Positions 42,230-50,547 of a stretch of DNA of 64,000 nucleotides are shown in pieces. The translations under genes were made by a program, and so were the position numbers. This DNA is from Streptomyces griseus. GTDB lineage: Bacteria > Actinomycetota > Actinomycetes > Streptomycetales > Streptomycetaceae. Every line of letters starts with the position of its first letter. Positions within the stretch are counted from its first letter, which is position 1. Location: NCBI GenBank assembly GCA_002154345.1, contig MUNB01000073.1, forward strand, positions 1 to 64,000. The letters are read 5' to 3'. The notes under the pieces are model-generated. The model made no database searches. It saw only the letters and a program-made list of their open reading frames with translations, and was not told the DNA's origin.

Positions 42230-43035
42230 CAGCTGCCCTTTCCCTGGTCGGAACCGGACAGCAGGGCGGAGTAGCCGCGTTCCAGCGGGCTGTCGCCGGG
42301 CTGGTCGGCGGTTCCGGCGGCGGCCAGCGCCTCCGGCGTGCCCTGGAAGACGAGGCGGCCCCGGTCGAAGAGCACCACATCGGTGCAGGCCGCGGCGACG
42401 TCCTCGACGAGGTGGGTGGAGACCAGCACACAGCTCTCCCGGCCGAGTTCCTGGAGCAGGGCGCGGAACTGGAGGCGCTGTGCCGGGTCGAGACCGACGG
42501 TCGGTTCGTCGAGCAGCAGCACCGAGGGGTCGTTGACGATGGCCTGGGCGATGCCGACGCGGCGCACCATGCCTCCGGAGAGCGCCTTCATCCGGCTCTC
42601 GGCCCGGTCCGCCAGACCGACCCGTTCCACGGCGCGCTGCACGGCGCCGGGGATGTCGCGGGCGGGCATCTCCTTCAGCCACGCCATGTAGGTGACGAAC
42701 TCGCGGACGGTGAACCGCTTGTAGTAGCCGAACTCCTGGGGCAGATAGCCGATGCGGCGGCGCAGCTCACGGTGGTGGGCGCGGTCGCGGACGGAGTGGC
42801 CGAACAGTTCGAGGTCTCCGCCGGTCGGCCGCAGGACGGTGGCGAGCGTCCGGATCAGGGTGGTCTTGCCGGCGCCGTTGGGCCCGAGCAGACCGTGGGT
42901 CCCGGTGCCCAGCGAGAGGTCGAGGCCGTCGACGGCGCGGTGGCGGCGGCCCACCTCGACGGTGAGGCCGGTGGTGTGGATCTCGTGGACGTAGGTGCGT
43001 GGCGCGGTGTCGAGCGCGCCGGTCGGAACGGTCAT
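42226..43035 (-). CDS. ABC transporter ATP-binding protein
   Basis: 269 residues. Walker A GPNGAGKTT, Q loop GYLPQEFGYYKRFT, signature LSGGMVRR, Walker B VLLLDEPTVGLDP, switch His in VSTHLVEDV. Daunorubicin-resistance/CcmA-type exporter ATPase. The ATG at 43035 has AAGGAGC upstream. Lies in a run of five coupled genes led by an ECF sigma factor, so it is probably switched on by that sigma. Confidence 0.92.
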   Translation of the reverse strand: MTVPTGALDTAPRTYVHEIHTTGLTVEVGRRHRAVDGLDLSLGTGTHGLLGPNGAGKTTLIRTLATVLRPTGGDLELFGHSVRDRAHHRELRRRIGYLPQEFGYYKRFTVREFVTYMAWLKEMPARDIPGAVQRAVERVGLADRAESRMKALSGGMVRRVGIAQAIVNDPSVLLLDEPTVGLDPAQRLQFRALLQELGRESCVLVSTHLVEDVAAACTDVVLFDRGRLVFQGTPEALAAAGTADQPGDSPLERGYSALLSGSDQGKGSW

Positions 43036-43079
43036 CGGTTGCTCCTTGCGGGGTGCCGTCGCAGGCTTTCGGGGCGTCA

Positions 43080-43880
43080 TCACAGGCTCTTGGGGGTGGT
43101 GTAGGACCGGCGGCGGGCCAGGACGACGCCGACGGCGGCGGCGAGTGCCAGGGCCCAGAGGGGAAGGTGTTCGGGGCGGAGGAGGAAGAGGCGGCCCAGG
43201 GCGGCGGCCGGGGCGAGGACGGCCACGGTCCACAGCGCGCCCAGGGCGACGGTGGCGCGGCCGACGCCGATGACGCCGCCCAGCGCCAGGGCCGTCGCGG
43301 TGAGGGCGAGGGAGGGCAGCAGCCACTGCGCGAGGGCGACGCCGGTCAGGAGTCCGGCGACCAGGTGCACCGGCAGGACGACGGCGAGCACCGTCGCCGT
43401 GCGCCGCAGCAGCAGGGACAGTCCGGCGCGCGGGGTGACGGCGGTCAGTTCGAACGCCGGGTCCAGACCGCGTGACCAGGCCGCGGCGACTCCGGCGAGC
43501 GGCAGGACCGGCGCCAGCAGCAGGACGGGCGGCGCCCCGCTCGTCCAGCCGGCGGTACGGTCCAGCAGCACCGCGACGACGCTCACGCCGATGACCATGG
43601 CCAGCCAGGGGCCCATCACCGGGGTGGCCCAGGCCGTCGGGCGGCGACGGCGGCGCGGCGCGGGCGTCGAACGGTCCAGGGCCGGTTCCAGATCGCTGCG
43701 GACGGCGGTCAGCAGGGCGGTGACGGCGGGCACCTCGGCCGCCGCCCCGGCCAGTCTGCGTCGGCAGGGGGCGCACTGTTCCAGGTGGGCCTCCACGGCC
43801 CACAGTGCGTCGGCGGGCAGATCGGTGTCGCCGTGCGCGTAGCTGCTGACCAGCCGGTCGGACGGATGCTCGACGCTCAT
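43080..43880 (-). CDS. zinc-finger (zf-HC2) membrane anti-sigma factor-like protein
   Basis: 266 residues. N-terminal anti-sigma zinc motif H-x3-C-x2-C in VEAHLEQCAPCRRRL (about 30-45). After residue 90 come about six hydrophobic segments. So the domain that would hold the sigma factor is anchored in the membrane with a multi-pass tail. Start overlaps the sigma stop (ATGA). Probably inactivates the sigma factor encoded upstream until a membrane signal arrives. Confidence 0.87.
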   Translation of the reverse strand: MSVEHPSDRLVSSYAHGDTDLPADALWAVEAHLEQCAPCRRRLAGAAAEVPAVTALLTAVRSDLEPALDRSTPAPRRRRRPTAWATPVMGPWLAMVIGVSVVAVLLDRTAGWTSGAPPVLLLAPVLPLAGVAAAWSRGLDPAFELTAVTPRAGLSLLLRRTATVLAVVLPVHLVAGLLTGVALAQWLLPSLALTATALALGGVIGVGRATVALGALWTVAVLAPAAALGRLFLLRPEHLPLWALALAAAVGVVLARRRSYTTPKSL

Positions 43881-44437
43881 GCCAGTGCCCTTCTCATCGC
43901 GATACGGGCCCGGCGGGCCCGGGTCTTGACGGTGCCTTCGGGAAGATCGAGCAGGACGGAGGCCTCGCGGACCGACAGCCCGTCGAGCACCAGGGCCTGG
44001 AGGACCTGCCGCAGTTCCGGGGCGAGGGTCCGCAGGGCGTCCCCGACCTCCCCGCCGACGTCGGCGGCCAGCGCCTCGTCCTCGGCGGCCGGGGCGGTGG
44101 CGTGCTCGGCGGCGGCGGCCGGTGGTGCGGCGTGGTGGGCGCGGCGGCGGAAGGCGTCGACCAGGCGGCGGGCCGCGATCGTCCAGAGCCACCCGGCGGC
44201 GCTCCCGCCGACCGCGCTGCCGGCGAACGCGCCGGCGGCACGCCACACGGCGAGATAGGTCTCCTGCATGACCTCGGCGACGATCTGCTCGTCGGCGCAG
44301 CGGCGGCGCAGCCGTACCGCCAGCCAGGGCGAGGTCAGCCGGTACAGCTCGTCGAACGCGCCCCGGTCTCCGTCGGCGACCAGACGGAGGAGGTGTTCCT
44401 CGGCCGGTTCCGGGGGCCGCTTCTTACGTAGTCTCAC
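43877..44437 (-). CDS. ECF-family RNA polymerase sigma factor
   Basis: 186 residues. Region 2: AFDELYRLTSPWLAVRLRRR, then VAEVMQETYLAVWRAA; region 4: LRQVLQALVLDGLSVREAS, then LPEGTVKTRARRAR. The two are joined by an Ala-rich linker. GTG at 44437 opens MRLRKKRPP. Head of a coupled operon: anti-sigma, ABC ATPase, ABC membrane protein, small membrane protein. No cognate promoter could be picked out upstream. Confidence 0.92.
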   Translation of the reverse strand: MRLRKKRPPEPAEEHLLRLVADGDRGAFDELYRLTSPWLAVRLRRRCADEQIVAEVMQETYLAVWRAAGAFAGSAVGGSAAGWLWTIAARRLVDAFRRRAHHAAPPAAAAEHATAPAAEDEALAADVGGEVGDALRTLAPELRQVLQALVLDGLSVREASVLLDLPEGTVKTRARRARIAMRRALA

Positions 44438-44502
44438 ACCGGCCAGACGCGGGACGGGGCGCGCGGGTTCTCACCGGGGAGTGGTCTGCGTCACACCTAC
44501 GC

Positions 44503-44520
44503 CCGGGCCGTCCGGCCCGG
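44503..44520 (-). terminator. hairpin after AEC transporter gene
   Basis: CCGGGCCG-TC-CGGCCCGG, perfect 8-base arms, three bases downstream of the AEC stop codon at 44524 in the direction of transcription. The 2-base loop would open to four. Confidence 0.5.
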
Positions 44521-44523
44521 TGG

Positions 44524-45450
44524 CTACCGGCCGAGCAGTGCGGCGACGGCGATCAGCACCGGGACCGAGAGCAGCGTGGACAGCAGGATGGACTCCCTGG
44601 CGAACCGCTCGGCGACCCGGTAGTGCGAGGCGTACGTGAAGAGGTTCTGGGCGGCCGGGAGCGCCGCGATCACGACGACGTCCAGCAGCGCCTCGCCCCG
44701 CAGTCCGAACAGGCCGGCGCCGACGGCCCAGGCGACGATCGGCTGGGCGACGGTCTTCAGCCCGGCGGACAGGTACAGCGCGCCCCGGTCCTCCCCGCGG
44801 CCCGGCCGTTCGCCGCCGTGCAGGGATATCCCGAAGGCGATGAGGACCGCGGGGACCGACATGTCGCCGATGAGGGCGAGCGGTTCGAGCAGCGGTCCCG
44901 GCAGTGTCCGGCCGGACGCCGCCACCGTCACCCCGGCCAGCGATGCGATCGCCATCGGGTTGCGCAGGGGGGTGGTCAGCCGCCGGACGAGCGACATCGG
45001 TTCCCCGGGCCGGCCGAGGTCGAGGACGGTCAGGGCCAGCGGGGTCACCAGGATCTGCTGGAGGAGCAGGACGGGGGCGACGAGCGAGGCGTCGCCCAGG
45101 ACGTACACGGCGATGGGGATGCCCAGATTCCCGGCATTGACGTAGCTGGAGCACAGGGCGCCGATCGTGACCCGTCCGGCCTCCCAGCGCAGGAACAGCC
45201 CGGCCACCACGACGAAGACTCCGGCCGTGGCGGCCACGGCTGTCGCGGTGACCAGCAGACGGGTCGACAGGACGACGGACAGGTCCGCGTCCGCGAGCAT
45301 CGTGAAGAGCAGGGCCGGGGTCGCGACGTTGAAGGCCAGCCGGGTCAGCACGGCACGGCCGTCCTGCCCCAGATAACCGCGGCGCCCGAGGACGTAGCCG
45401 ACGGCGATCACGGTGGCGATCACCGTGAATCCGGTGAGGACTCCCTGCAT
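44524..45450 (-). CDS. AEC-family (auxin efflux carrier) transporter
   Basis: 308 residues with ten predicted membrane helices in the two-times-five AEC layout: TVIAVGYVLGRRGYLG at the start, YVNAGNLGIPIAVYVLG with the conserved Asn-Ala-Gly-Asn-x-Gly, and AALPAAQNLFTYASHY in the second half. Bacterial members export or import small carboxylates such as malate or malonate. It follows nanE by 131 bases on the same strand and may be co-transcribed, so a role with pyruvate or sialic-acid products is possible but unproven. Confidence 0.9.
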   Translation of the reverse strand: MQGVLTGFTVIATVIAVGYVLGRRGYLGQDGRAVLTRLAFNVATPALLFTMLADADLSVVLSTRLLVTATAVAATAGVFVVVAGLFLRWEAGRVTIGALCSSYVNAGNLGIPIAVYVLGDASLVAPVLLLQQILVTPLALTVLDLGRPGEPMSLVRRLTTPLRNPMAIASLAGVTVAASGRTLPGPLLEPLALIGDMSVPAVLIAFGISLHGGERPGRGEDRGALYLSAGLKTVAQPIVAWAVGAGLFGLRGEALLDVVVIAALPAAQNLFTYASHYRVAERFARESILLSTLLSVPVLIAVAALLGR

Positions 45451-45581
45451 GTCTTCCTTGCGGGTGGATCAGGTGCGACGGCCGACCGGCCGGGCGGAAC
45501 GCCTGGTCGGGCGCGGGCACAGCGTCTCAGACGGGCGGGCGCGTCCTTGAGGCGGGGGCGCGGCCCGGCCGGCCCGCGGGT

Positions 45582-46295
45582 TCAGACCCGGTCCGGTCCG
45601 TCCACGCCGTCATCCGCCCGCCGCGCCAGTGCGCCGACGAAGCGTGAGGTCAGGGCGGTCGGCGCGGTGATGGCCGTGCCGACCACGACGCTGTGGGCGC
45701 CGCGGTCGAGCGCCTCGGCGGCCTCCTCGGGGGTGTTGATACGGCCTTCGGCGACGACCGGTACGGAGATCGCGGCCGACAGCGACGCGACGAGGTCCAG
45801 ATCCGGGCCGGTCTGCTCCGGGGTTCCCGGCACATAGCCGGACAGGGTGGTGGAGACGAGGTCCGCCCCCTGTCCGGCGGCGGCGATCCCCTCGGCGAGC
45901 GTGGCGACGTCGGCCATCACGAGTGCGCCCGCCGCGTGGACGGCGGCGACCAGTTCGGCGAAGGTGGAGCCGTCCGGGCGCGGCCGGTCGGTGGCGTCGG
46001 CGGCGACCACGGCGGCGCCCGCATCGGCGACGGCCAGGGCGTGCCGGACGGTCGGGGTGATGTACACCCCGGTGTCGCCGTCCTTCCAGAGGCCGATCAC
46101 CGGCAGGTCGACCGCGGCCACGATCGCGGCGACGACCTCCGGTTCGTTGGCGCGGATCGCGGCGCCGCCGCCGGCGACCGCCGAGAGCGCGAGCCGGACG
46201 AGCGTGGAGGTCTCCCGCATCGGGTCGCCGGGGGGCGCCTGGCAGGAGACGATCAGCCGGCCCTGGAGTGCGGCGGCCAGGTCCTGTGCGTTCAT
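45582..46295 (-). CDS. nanE: N-acetylmannosamine-6-phosphate 2-epimerase
   Basis: 237 residues of the NanE TIM-barrel family. Conserved: IVSCQAPPGDPM, IRANEPEVV, PVIGLWKDGD, VYITPT, AADATDRPRP, MADVATLAEG, TLSGYVPGTPEQ and VVAEGRINTPEEA; the catalytic Lys is in WKDG. Converts ManNAc-6-P to GlcNAc-6-P, the last committed step of sialic-acid catabolism. ATG at 46295 overlaps the nanK stop by four bases. The next enzymes (NagA, NagB) are not in the window. Confidence 0.94.
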   Translation of the reverse strand: MNAQDLAAALQGRLIVSCQAPPGDPMRETSTLVRLALSAVAGGGAAIRANEPEVVAAIVAAVDLPVIGLWKDGDTGVYITPTVRHALAVADAGAAVVAADATDRPRPDGSTFAELVAAVHAAGALVMADVATLAEGIAAAGQGADLVSTTLSGYVPGTPEQTGPDLDLVASLSAAISVPVVAEGRINTPEEAAEALDRGAHSVVVGTAITAPTALTSRFVGALARRADDGVDGPDRV

Positions 46296-47236
46296 CGGTG
46301 GGCTCCCGGGTGGTGGAGGGGAAGGGTGGTGGTCAGGGCAGCGGCGCCCAGCACGGCGGCGTCCGCGCCGTGGAGCGGGGGTTCGGGGAGAAGCCCTCGC
46401 AGGGGCGGCATCAGTTCGGCGGCGAAGGCGGCGGCCAGCGCGTCGCGGTACAGCGGGCCGATGTGCGGGACCCCGCCGCCGACGACGACCCGGTCGGGGC
46501 CGAGTGCGTTGGCCAGGCCGCCGAGGACCCGGCCGGCGGCCGCCGCACCGGTGGTGATGGCCCGGACGGCGGCCCGGTCGCCTTCGGCGGCGCGGGCGGC
46601 GACCGTTTCGAGCCGGTCCGGCCGGGTGCCGGTGAGCCGTTCGTAGTGGGCGGCGATGCCCGGTCCCGAGGCGATGACCTCCAGGTGGCCCGTGGCGCCG
46701 CAGGTGCACGGCAGCCCGGCCGCCTCGGCGCTGGGCAGATGGCCGAGGTGGCCGGCGATACCGGCGGCGCCGTGCAGCATCCGTCCGTCGACGGCGAGGG
46801 CGCCGCCCACCCCGGTGCCGACGGCCGCGTACAGCAGCGAACCCCGGCTGTCCGCCAGTGCGTCGAGCTCCGGCCCCGCTGTGGCGCGCACATCGTTGTC
46901 GCAGGCCACCGGCAGGCCCGTACGGTCCGCGAGGCCGGCGCCGAGCGCGGTGCCCGCCCAGCCCCGGATGGAGTCGGTGGCGCTGGTGACCATGCCGCTG
47001 CGGGGGTCGACGACCCCGGCAGCGGCGATGCCGACCAGGGCGGCCAGGCCGTCCGGGTCCACCGCGGCCGCCGCGGCGGCGAGCGCGTCGAGCACTGCCG
47101 CGGCGCCCTCGCGGGCGGGGGTGGCCCGGGTGTGCCGGGCCAGCACCGCGCCGTCGGGGGCGAAGAGCGCCGCCGCGATCTTCGTACCTCCGAGATCGAG
47201 GCCGATGACCACGGCTCCGGCCGTACGCCCGGTCAT
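46292..47236 (-). CDS. nanK: ROK-family kinase, probable N-acetylmannosamine kinase
   Basis: 314 residues. ATP motif GLDLGGTKIAAAL, sugar-binding CDNDVRATAGPE with catalytic Asp, and the ROK glutamate in GIAGHLGHLPS. The zinc motif reads CTCGATGHLE: two Cys as usual, but the third Cys of the consensus (C-x-C-x3-G-C) is His. A helix-turn-helix is absent, so it is a kinase, not a ROK repressor. Phosphorylates ManNAc made by the lyase. ATGA overlaps with the lyase upstream and nanE downstream. Confidence 0.9.
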   Translation of the reverse strand: MTGRTAGAVVIGLDLGGTKIAAALFAPDGAVLARHTRATPAREGAAAVLDALAAAAAAVDPDGLAALVGIAAAGVVDPRSGMVTSATDSIRGWAGTALGAGLADRTGLPVACDNDVRATAGPELDALADSRGSLLYAAVGTGVGGALAVDGRMLHGAAGIAGHLGHLPSAEAAGLPCTCGATGHLEVIASGPGIAAHYERLTGTRPDRLETVAARAAEGDRAAVRAITTGAAAAGRVLGGLANALGPDRVVVGGGVPHIGPLYRDALAAAFAAELMPPLRGLLPEPPLHGADAAVLGAAALTTTLPLHHPGAHR

Positions 47237-48192
47237 CGGACCGGCGGCAGACCGGCGCCGCGCAGCCGCTCCGCGACGGAGGCCACGGCCGCGGCGGACA
47301 GCGGGATCTGCGGGAAGGCGGTGGCGCCGCGGTCGATGACGCCGAGCAGCCGCAGGGCCTCCTTGAAGGACCCGAGCGCCGACGAGCTGCGGCCCATTTC
47401 CTGCTCCGGGCCGACGTCGACCATGGCGAACAGCTCGACGAGCCGCTCCTGTTCGCGCGCGGCGAGCGTCCAGTCCCCGGCGCGCGCCGCCTCGTACAGC
47501 CGTACGTAGCCGCCCGGATCCACGTTGCCGAGCCCGGGGACGACACCGTCGGCTCCGGTCAGCAGGGCCGCGTCCACGGTGAGTTCGGAACCGGTCAGCA
47601 CGCTGAAGTGCGGCACGGGTCCCCGTGCCCGGCCTTCGCGCCCGCCCAGCTCGACGACGAGCCTGCGCAGCCCGCCCTCGTCTCCGCTGCTGTCCTTGAG
47701 GCCGGCCAGGGTGCCGTCCTCGGCCAGCTCACGGACCAGGGCGGCGGAGAGCTTGGAGTGCACGGCGACCGGGATGTCATAGGCGAACAGCGGCAGGTCG
47801 ACGGTGCTGCGCAGCCTGCGGAAGTGCCTCGCGGTCTCGGTGGGGTGGGTGCGGGTGTAGAAGGGCGCGGTCGCGACGAGGGCGTCGGCGCCCAGCTCCC
47901 CGGCGGTCCGGGCGTGGGCGAGCACACGGGGGGTCGTGGTGTCGATGACCCCGGCGAGCACCGGGACCCGGCCCGCGGCGGCGGTGACGACGGTCTGCAG
48001 AGCGGTGGCCCGCTGAGCGTCGGTCAGATAGGCGACCTCGCTGGTCGACCCGAGGGCGAAGAGGCCGTGCACTCCGTGGTCCACGAGGTGGCCGACCAGC
48101 CGGGTGAGGGAGGCCGTGTCGACCTCGCCCCGGTCGTCGAGCGGGGTGCAGACGGGCGGGACGACGCCGCGCAGCGGTGCGGTCAAGGACAT
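47233..48192 (-). CDS. DHDPS/NanA-family aldolase, probable sialic-acid lyase 1
   Basis: 319 residues, TIM-barrel of the N-acetylneuraminate lyase/dihydrodipicolinate synthase family. The Schiff-base Lys is in LAGLKDSSGDEG, the catalytic Tyr in FAYDIPVAVHSK. The substrate carboxylate loop reads GSTSEVAYL, with Ser where most members have Gly (GSTGE). Gene context (nanK, nanE, sialidase) argues for splitting N-acetylneuraminate to ManNAc and pyruvate. First gene of the leftward nan operon. A paralogue ends the importer operon at 58195-59133. Confidence 0.87.
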   Translation of the reverse strand: MSLTAPLRGVVPPVCTPLDDRGEVDTASLTRLVGHLVDHGVHGLFALGSTSEVAYLTDAQRATALQTVVTAAAGRVPVLAGVIDTTTPRVLAHARTAGELGADALVATAPFYTRTHPTETARHFRRLRSTVDLPLFAYDIPVAVHSKLSAALVRELAEDGTLAGLKDSSGDEGGLRRLVVELGGREGRARGPVPHFSVLTGSELTVDAALLTGADGVVPGLGNVDPGGYVRLYEAARAGDWTLAAREQERLVELFAMVDVGPEQEMGRSSSALGSFKEALRLLGVIDRGATAFPQIPLSAAAVASVAERLRGAGLPPVR

Positions 48193-48251
48193 GGTGGAAG
48201 AGCTCCAGCTCGCTCGGAACGCCGGTCTCTCGCCCGGAAGGGAAGACGAGA

Positions 48252-48286
48252 CCAAGACATGAGACGTAAGATGTCTTACGTCTTGG
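48252..48286. promoter_or_regulatory. nan operator 1 (overlapping palindromes)
   Basis: Inner repeat AGACGTAAG-ATGT-CTTACGTCT (48262-48283), perfect 9-base arms. CCAAGAC (48252-48258) pairs with GTCTTGG (48280-48286), and AAGACAT (48254-48260) pairs with ATGTCTT (48271-48277). Half-site AGAC(A/G)T recurs in the boxes at 51590 and 52500. Lies between the leftward nan operon (start 48192) and the rightward FadR gene (start 48359). Confidence 0.75.
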
Positions 48287-48358
48287 CTTACCTTAAGCCG
48301 ATGCCCCGGCGGCCGGTCAAGAGGCCTCGGCGGTCGACGACACTTCAGGAGGACGGTT

Positions 48359-49117
48359 GTGGCCCGCCCCACCATGGCGCAGGACATCGAGCGGAGGATC
48401 AAGGAACTGATCCTCGACCGGGCGCTCGGCCCGGGTGATCCGCTGCCCACCGAACCCGAGTTGATGGAGCTGTTCGCCGCCGGGCGGGTCTCGGTGCGCG
48501 AGGCCCTCAAGGCGCTGCAGGCCATGAACGTCGTGGAGATCCGACGGGGCTTCGGGACCTTCGTCGGTTCGCTCTCCCTGACGCCCTTCGCCGAGGGCCT
48601 GGCCTTCCGGGCCGTCGTGCGGCACGGCCGGGGCGAGCCGGGGCTGCTGGAGCTGATGAAGGTGCGCGAGGCGCTGGAGACCGGGCTGGTCGGCACCGTC
48701 AGCGCGGGCATCCCCGCCGAGGACCTGGCGGTGCTGCGGAGTCTGGTGACCGCGATGGAGTCCGAGGCCGCCCGGGACGGCCGGGTCGCCCGGGCGACCG
48801 ACCGTGCCTTCCATCTGGCGCTCTACGCCTCGCTCGACAACCACCTTCTCAGCGAGGTGCTGGACGCGTTCTGGGCGGCCATGGACCGGGTGCGCACCAG
48901 CACGGACGACGGCCACCAGGACCCCCTCACCACCTGCCGCCAGCACCACGAGATCGTCGTGGCGGTGGCGGCGGGCGACAGGGTCCGGGCGGCGTCGGCC
49001 ATGCGTGCCCACTTCGACGGCATCCGCGCCCGCCTGGAGCGGAGCCCGGACCCGGACGATCACGGGGTCACGGTCACCGACCGGCTGCCGGACGCCTGCT
49101 TGCCGTCGGCCCGGTAG
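48359..49117 (+). CDS. GntR/FadR-family regulator 1 of the sialic-acid regulon
   Basis: 252 residues. Winged helix about 5-70 (DPLPTEPELMELFAAGRVSVREALKAL, RRGFGTFVG), then the all-helical FCD ligand domain (about 95-230) with metal/ligand residues in RAFHLALYASLDNHLL and QHHEIVVAVAAGD. Resembles NanR-type regulators. GTG at 48359 with AGGAGGAC upstream. Its last 58 bases overlap the converging sialidase gene, so the two C-termini are encoded antisense to each other. Confidence 0.91.
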   Translation: MARPTMAQDIERRIKELILDRALGPGDPLPTEPELMELFAAGRVSVREALKALQAMNVVEIRRGFGTFVGSLSLTPFAEGLAFRAVVRHGRGEPGLLELMKVREALETGLVGTVSAGIPAEDLAVLRSLVTAMESEAARDGRVARATDRAFHLALYASLDNHLLSEVLDAFWAAMDRVRTSTDDGHQDPLTTCRQHHEIVVAVAAGDRVRAASAMRAHFDGIRARLERSPDPDDHGVTVTDRLPDACLPSAR

Positions 49118-50496
49118 GTCACGGTCAGCCGGGCCTCGCCGGCCGCACCCGCCGGGATCGTGACCGGAACCTTGATGTTGGCGCCCTCACCGGGGCGGAC
49201 CGCCGGGAACGCCACCTGCTCCGTGCTCCAGCCGCCGGGCACCGTCAGGTCGAGCGTGCCCGCGTTGCGGGTGACGTCCATCCGGTTGACGACCCGTACG
49301 GTCACCTCGGTGGTCGTCCCGGCCTTCAGCGCGGCCGGGGGCGTGATGGTGATGTCCGCGCAGGTGCCGCCGAGCCACTTCAGGTCGAACGAGGAGTAGG
49401 TGATGTACCGGTAGTCGGCACGCTCGTAGAGGAGCCCGAGCCGGCCGTCCGGCAGCCGGGTCAGCGTGGAGTAGGCGGCGCTGTCGGGGTCGACGACCTT
49501 CCGGATCGGCCAGGTCTTCCCGTTGTCGCAGGACATCTTCACGGTCAGGTTCTTCCGCGAGGTGCTGTCGGTGTTGCTGAACAGCAGCCAGGACGCCTGG
49601 GGGTGGGAGGCGGGGACGTCGGGGGCGTACCGGATGATCGAGCCGTTGTTGGCCGGGTCGGGCAGAGCGGTGTCCTGGGTGAACGGGGTGTAGGTGACGC
49701 CGCCGTCGGAGGAGTACGCGACGGTGCGGTACGGCGCGGAGCGGTTGTTGAGCATGATCCGGCCGTCGCTGAGTTCGACGGTCTTGTTCTCGTCACCGCC
49801 CGGGCCGACCGGGTCGCCCATGTTCCAGGTCGCGCCGTGGTCGTCGCTGTAGGCGCTGACGGCGTAGTTGGCGCCGTTGTTCCGGATGGCGTACTGCTGG
49901 ATCAGCCGGCCCTTGTACGCGCCGTTGCGCACCTGGATGCCCTCTCCGGAGGCCGCGAACATGCCGGCCCAGGCGGGATTCTTGATCTGCTTCGTGATCC
50001 GGCGGTGGTTCCAGGTGACGCCGTCGTCGTCCGAGTAGCTGTAGTCGGCCTGGAGAACGTCCGGGTCGCTCTCGTCGTTGCCGGTGGCCGAGCCGAAGAA
50101 GCCCTGGTTCACGGAGGCCGCGTAGAAGACGAAGATCCGCCCGGTCGTGCGGTCCACGAGGAGGCTGGGGTCGCCGAAGCCCTTGGGGGCCGCCTCCTTG
50201 CGGACGACCTGCTGGGTTCCCCAGGTGGTGCCGCCGTCGGTGCTGCGCCGTACGACGACGCCGAGGTTGCCGGGGAGGTCGCCGAGGGTGGGGCGGGTGT
50301 CGTAGGCGGCGATCAGGGTGCCCTCGACGGACGTCGTGAGCGCGGGGATGCGGTAGTACGGGGATCCGACGCCCTGGGTGGCTATGTCCTGGGAGGTCAG
50401 TTCGCCGGGGGCGGCCGGTGCGCCGTGGGCGGTGCCCGCGGTGGCTGCCACCAGGACGGCGGCGGACAGCAGGGCGACGGTGACTCTGCGCTGCAT
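49060..50496 (-). CDS. secreted exo-alpha-sialidase (GH33 type)
   Basis: 478 residues. Sec signal peptide (MQRRVTVALLSAAVLVAATA, cleavage near AHG-A). The FRIP-type motif is YYRIPAL (about 47-53). Five Asp-box motifs S-x-D-x-G-x-T-W/Y: STDGGTTW, SDDDGVTW, SDDHGATW, SSDGGVTY and SCDNGKTW. Further on DGRLGLLYERADYRYITY supplies the Glu/Tyr nucleophile region. The C-terminal 100 residues are a NEW3-like beta domain. It releases terminal sialic acid from host or microbial glycans. Follows the esterase gene by 51 bases on one transcript. Confidence 0.94.
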   Translation of the reverse strand: MQRRVTVALLSAAVLVAATAGTAHGAPAAPGELTSQDIATQGVGSPYYRIPALTTSVEGTLIAAYDTRPTLGDLPGNLGVVVRRSTDGGTTWGTQQVVRKEAAPKGFGDPSLLVDRTTGRIFVFYAASVNQGFFGSATGNDESDPDVLQADYSYSDDDGVTWNHRRITKQIKNPAWAGMFAASGEGIQVRNGAYKGRLIQQYAIRNNGANYAVSAYSDDHGATWNMGDPVGPGGDENKTVELSDGRIMLNNRSAPYRTVAYSSDGGVTYTPFTQDTALPDPANNGSIIRYAPDVPASHPQASWLLFSNTDSTSRKNLTVKMSCDNGKTWPIRKVVDPDSAAYSTLTRLPDGRLGLLYERADYRYITYSSFDLKWLGGTCADITITPPAALKAGTTTEVTVRVVNRMDVTRNAGTLDLTVPGGWSTEQVAFPAVRPGEGANIKVPVTIPAGAAGEARLTVTYRADGKQASGSRSVTVTP

Positions 50497-50547
50497 GGAC
50501 GATCTCTCTTCTCGTGAGGGGAGACGTGCGGACGGAGCGGTCGGCGG

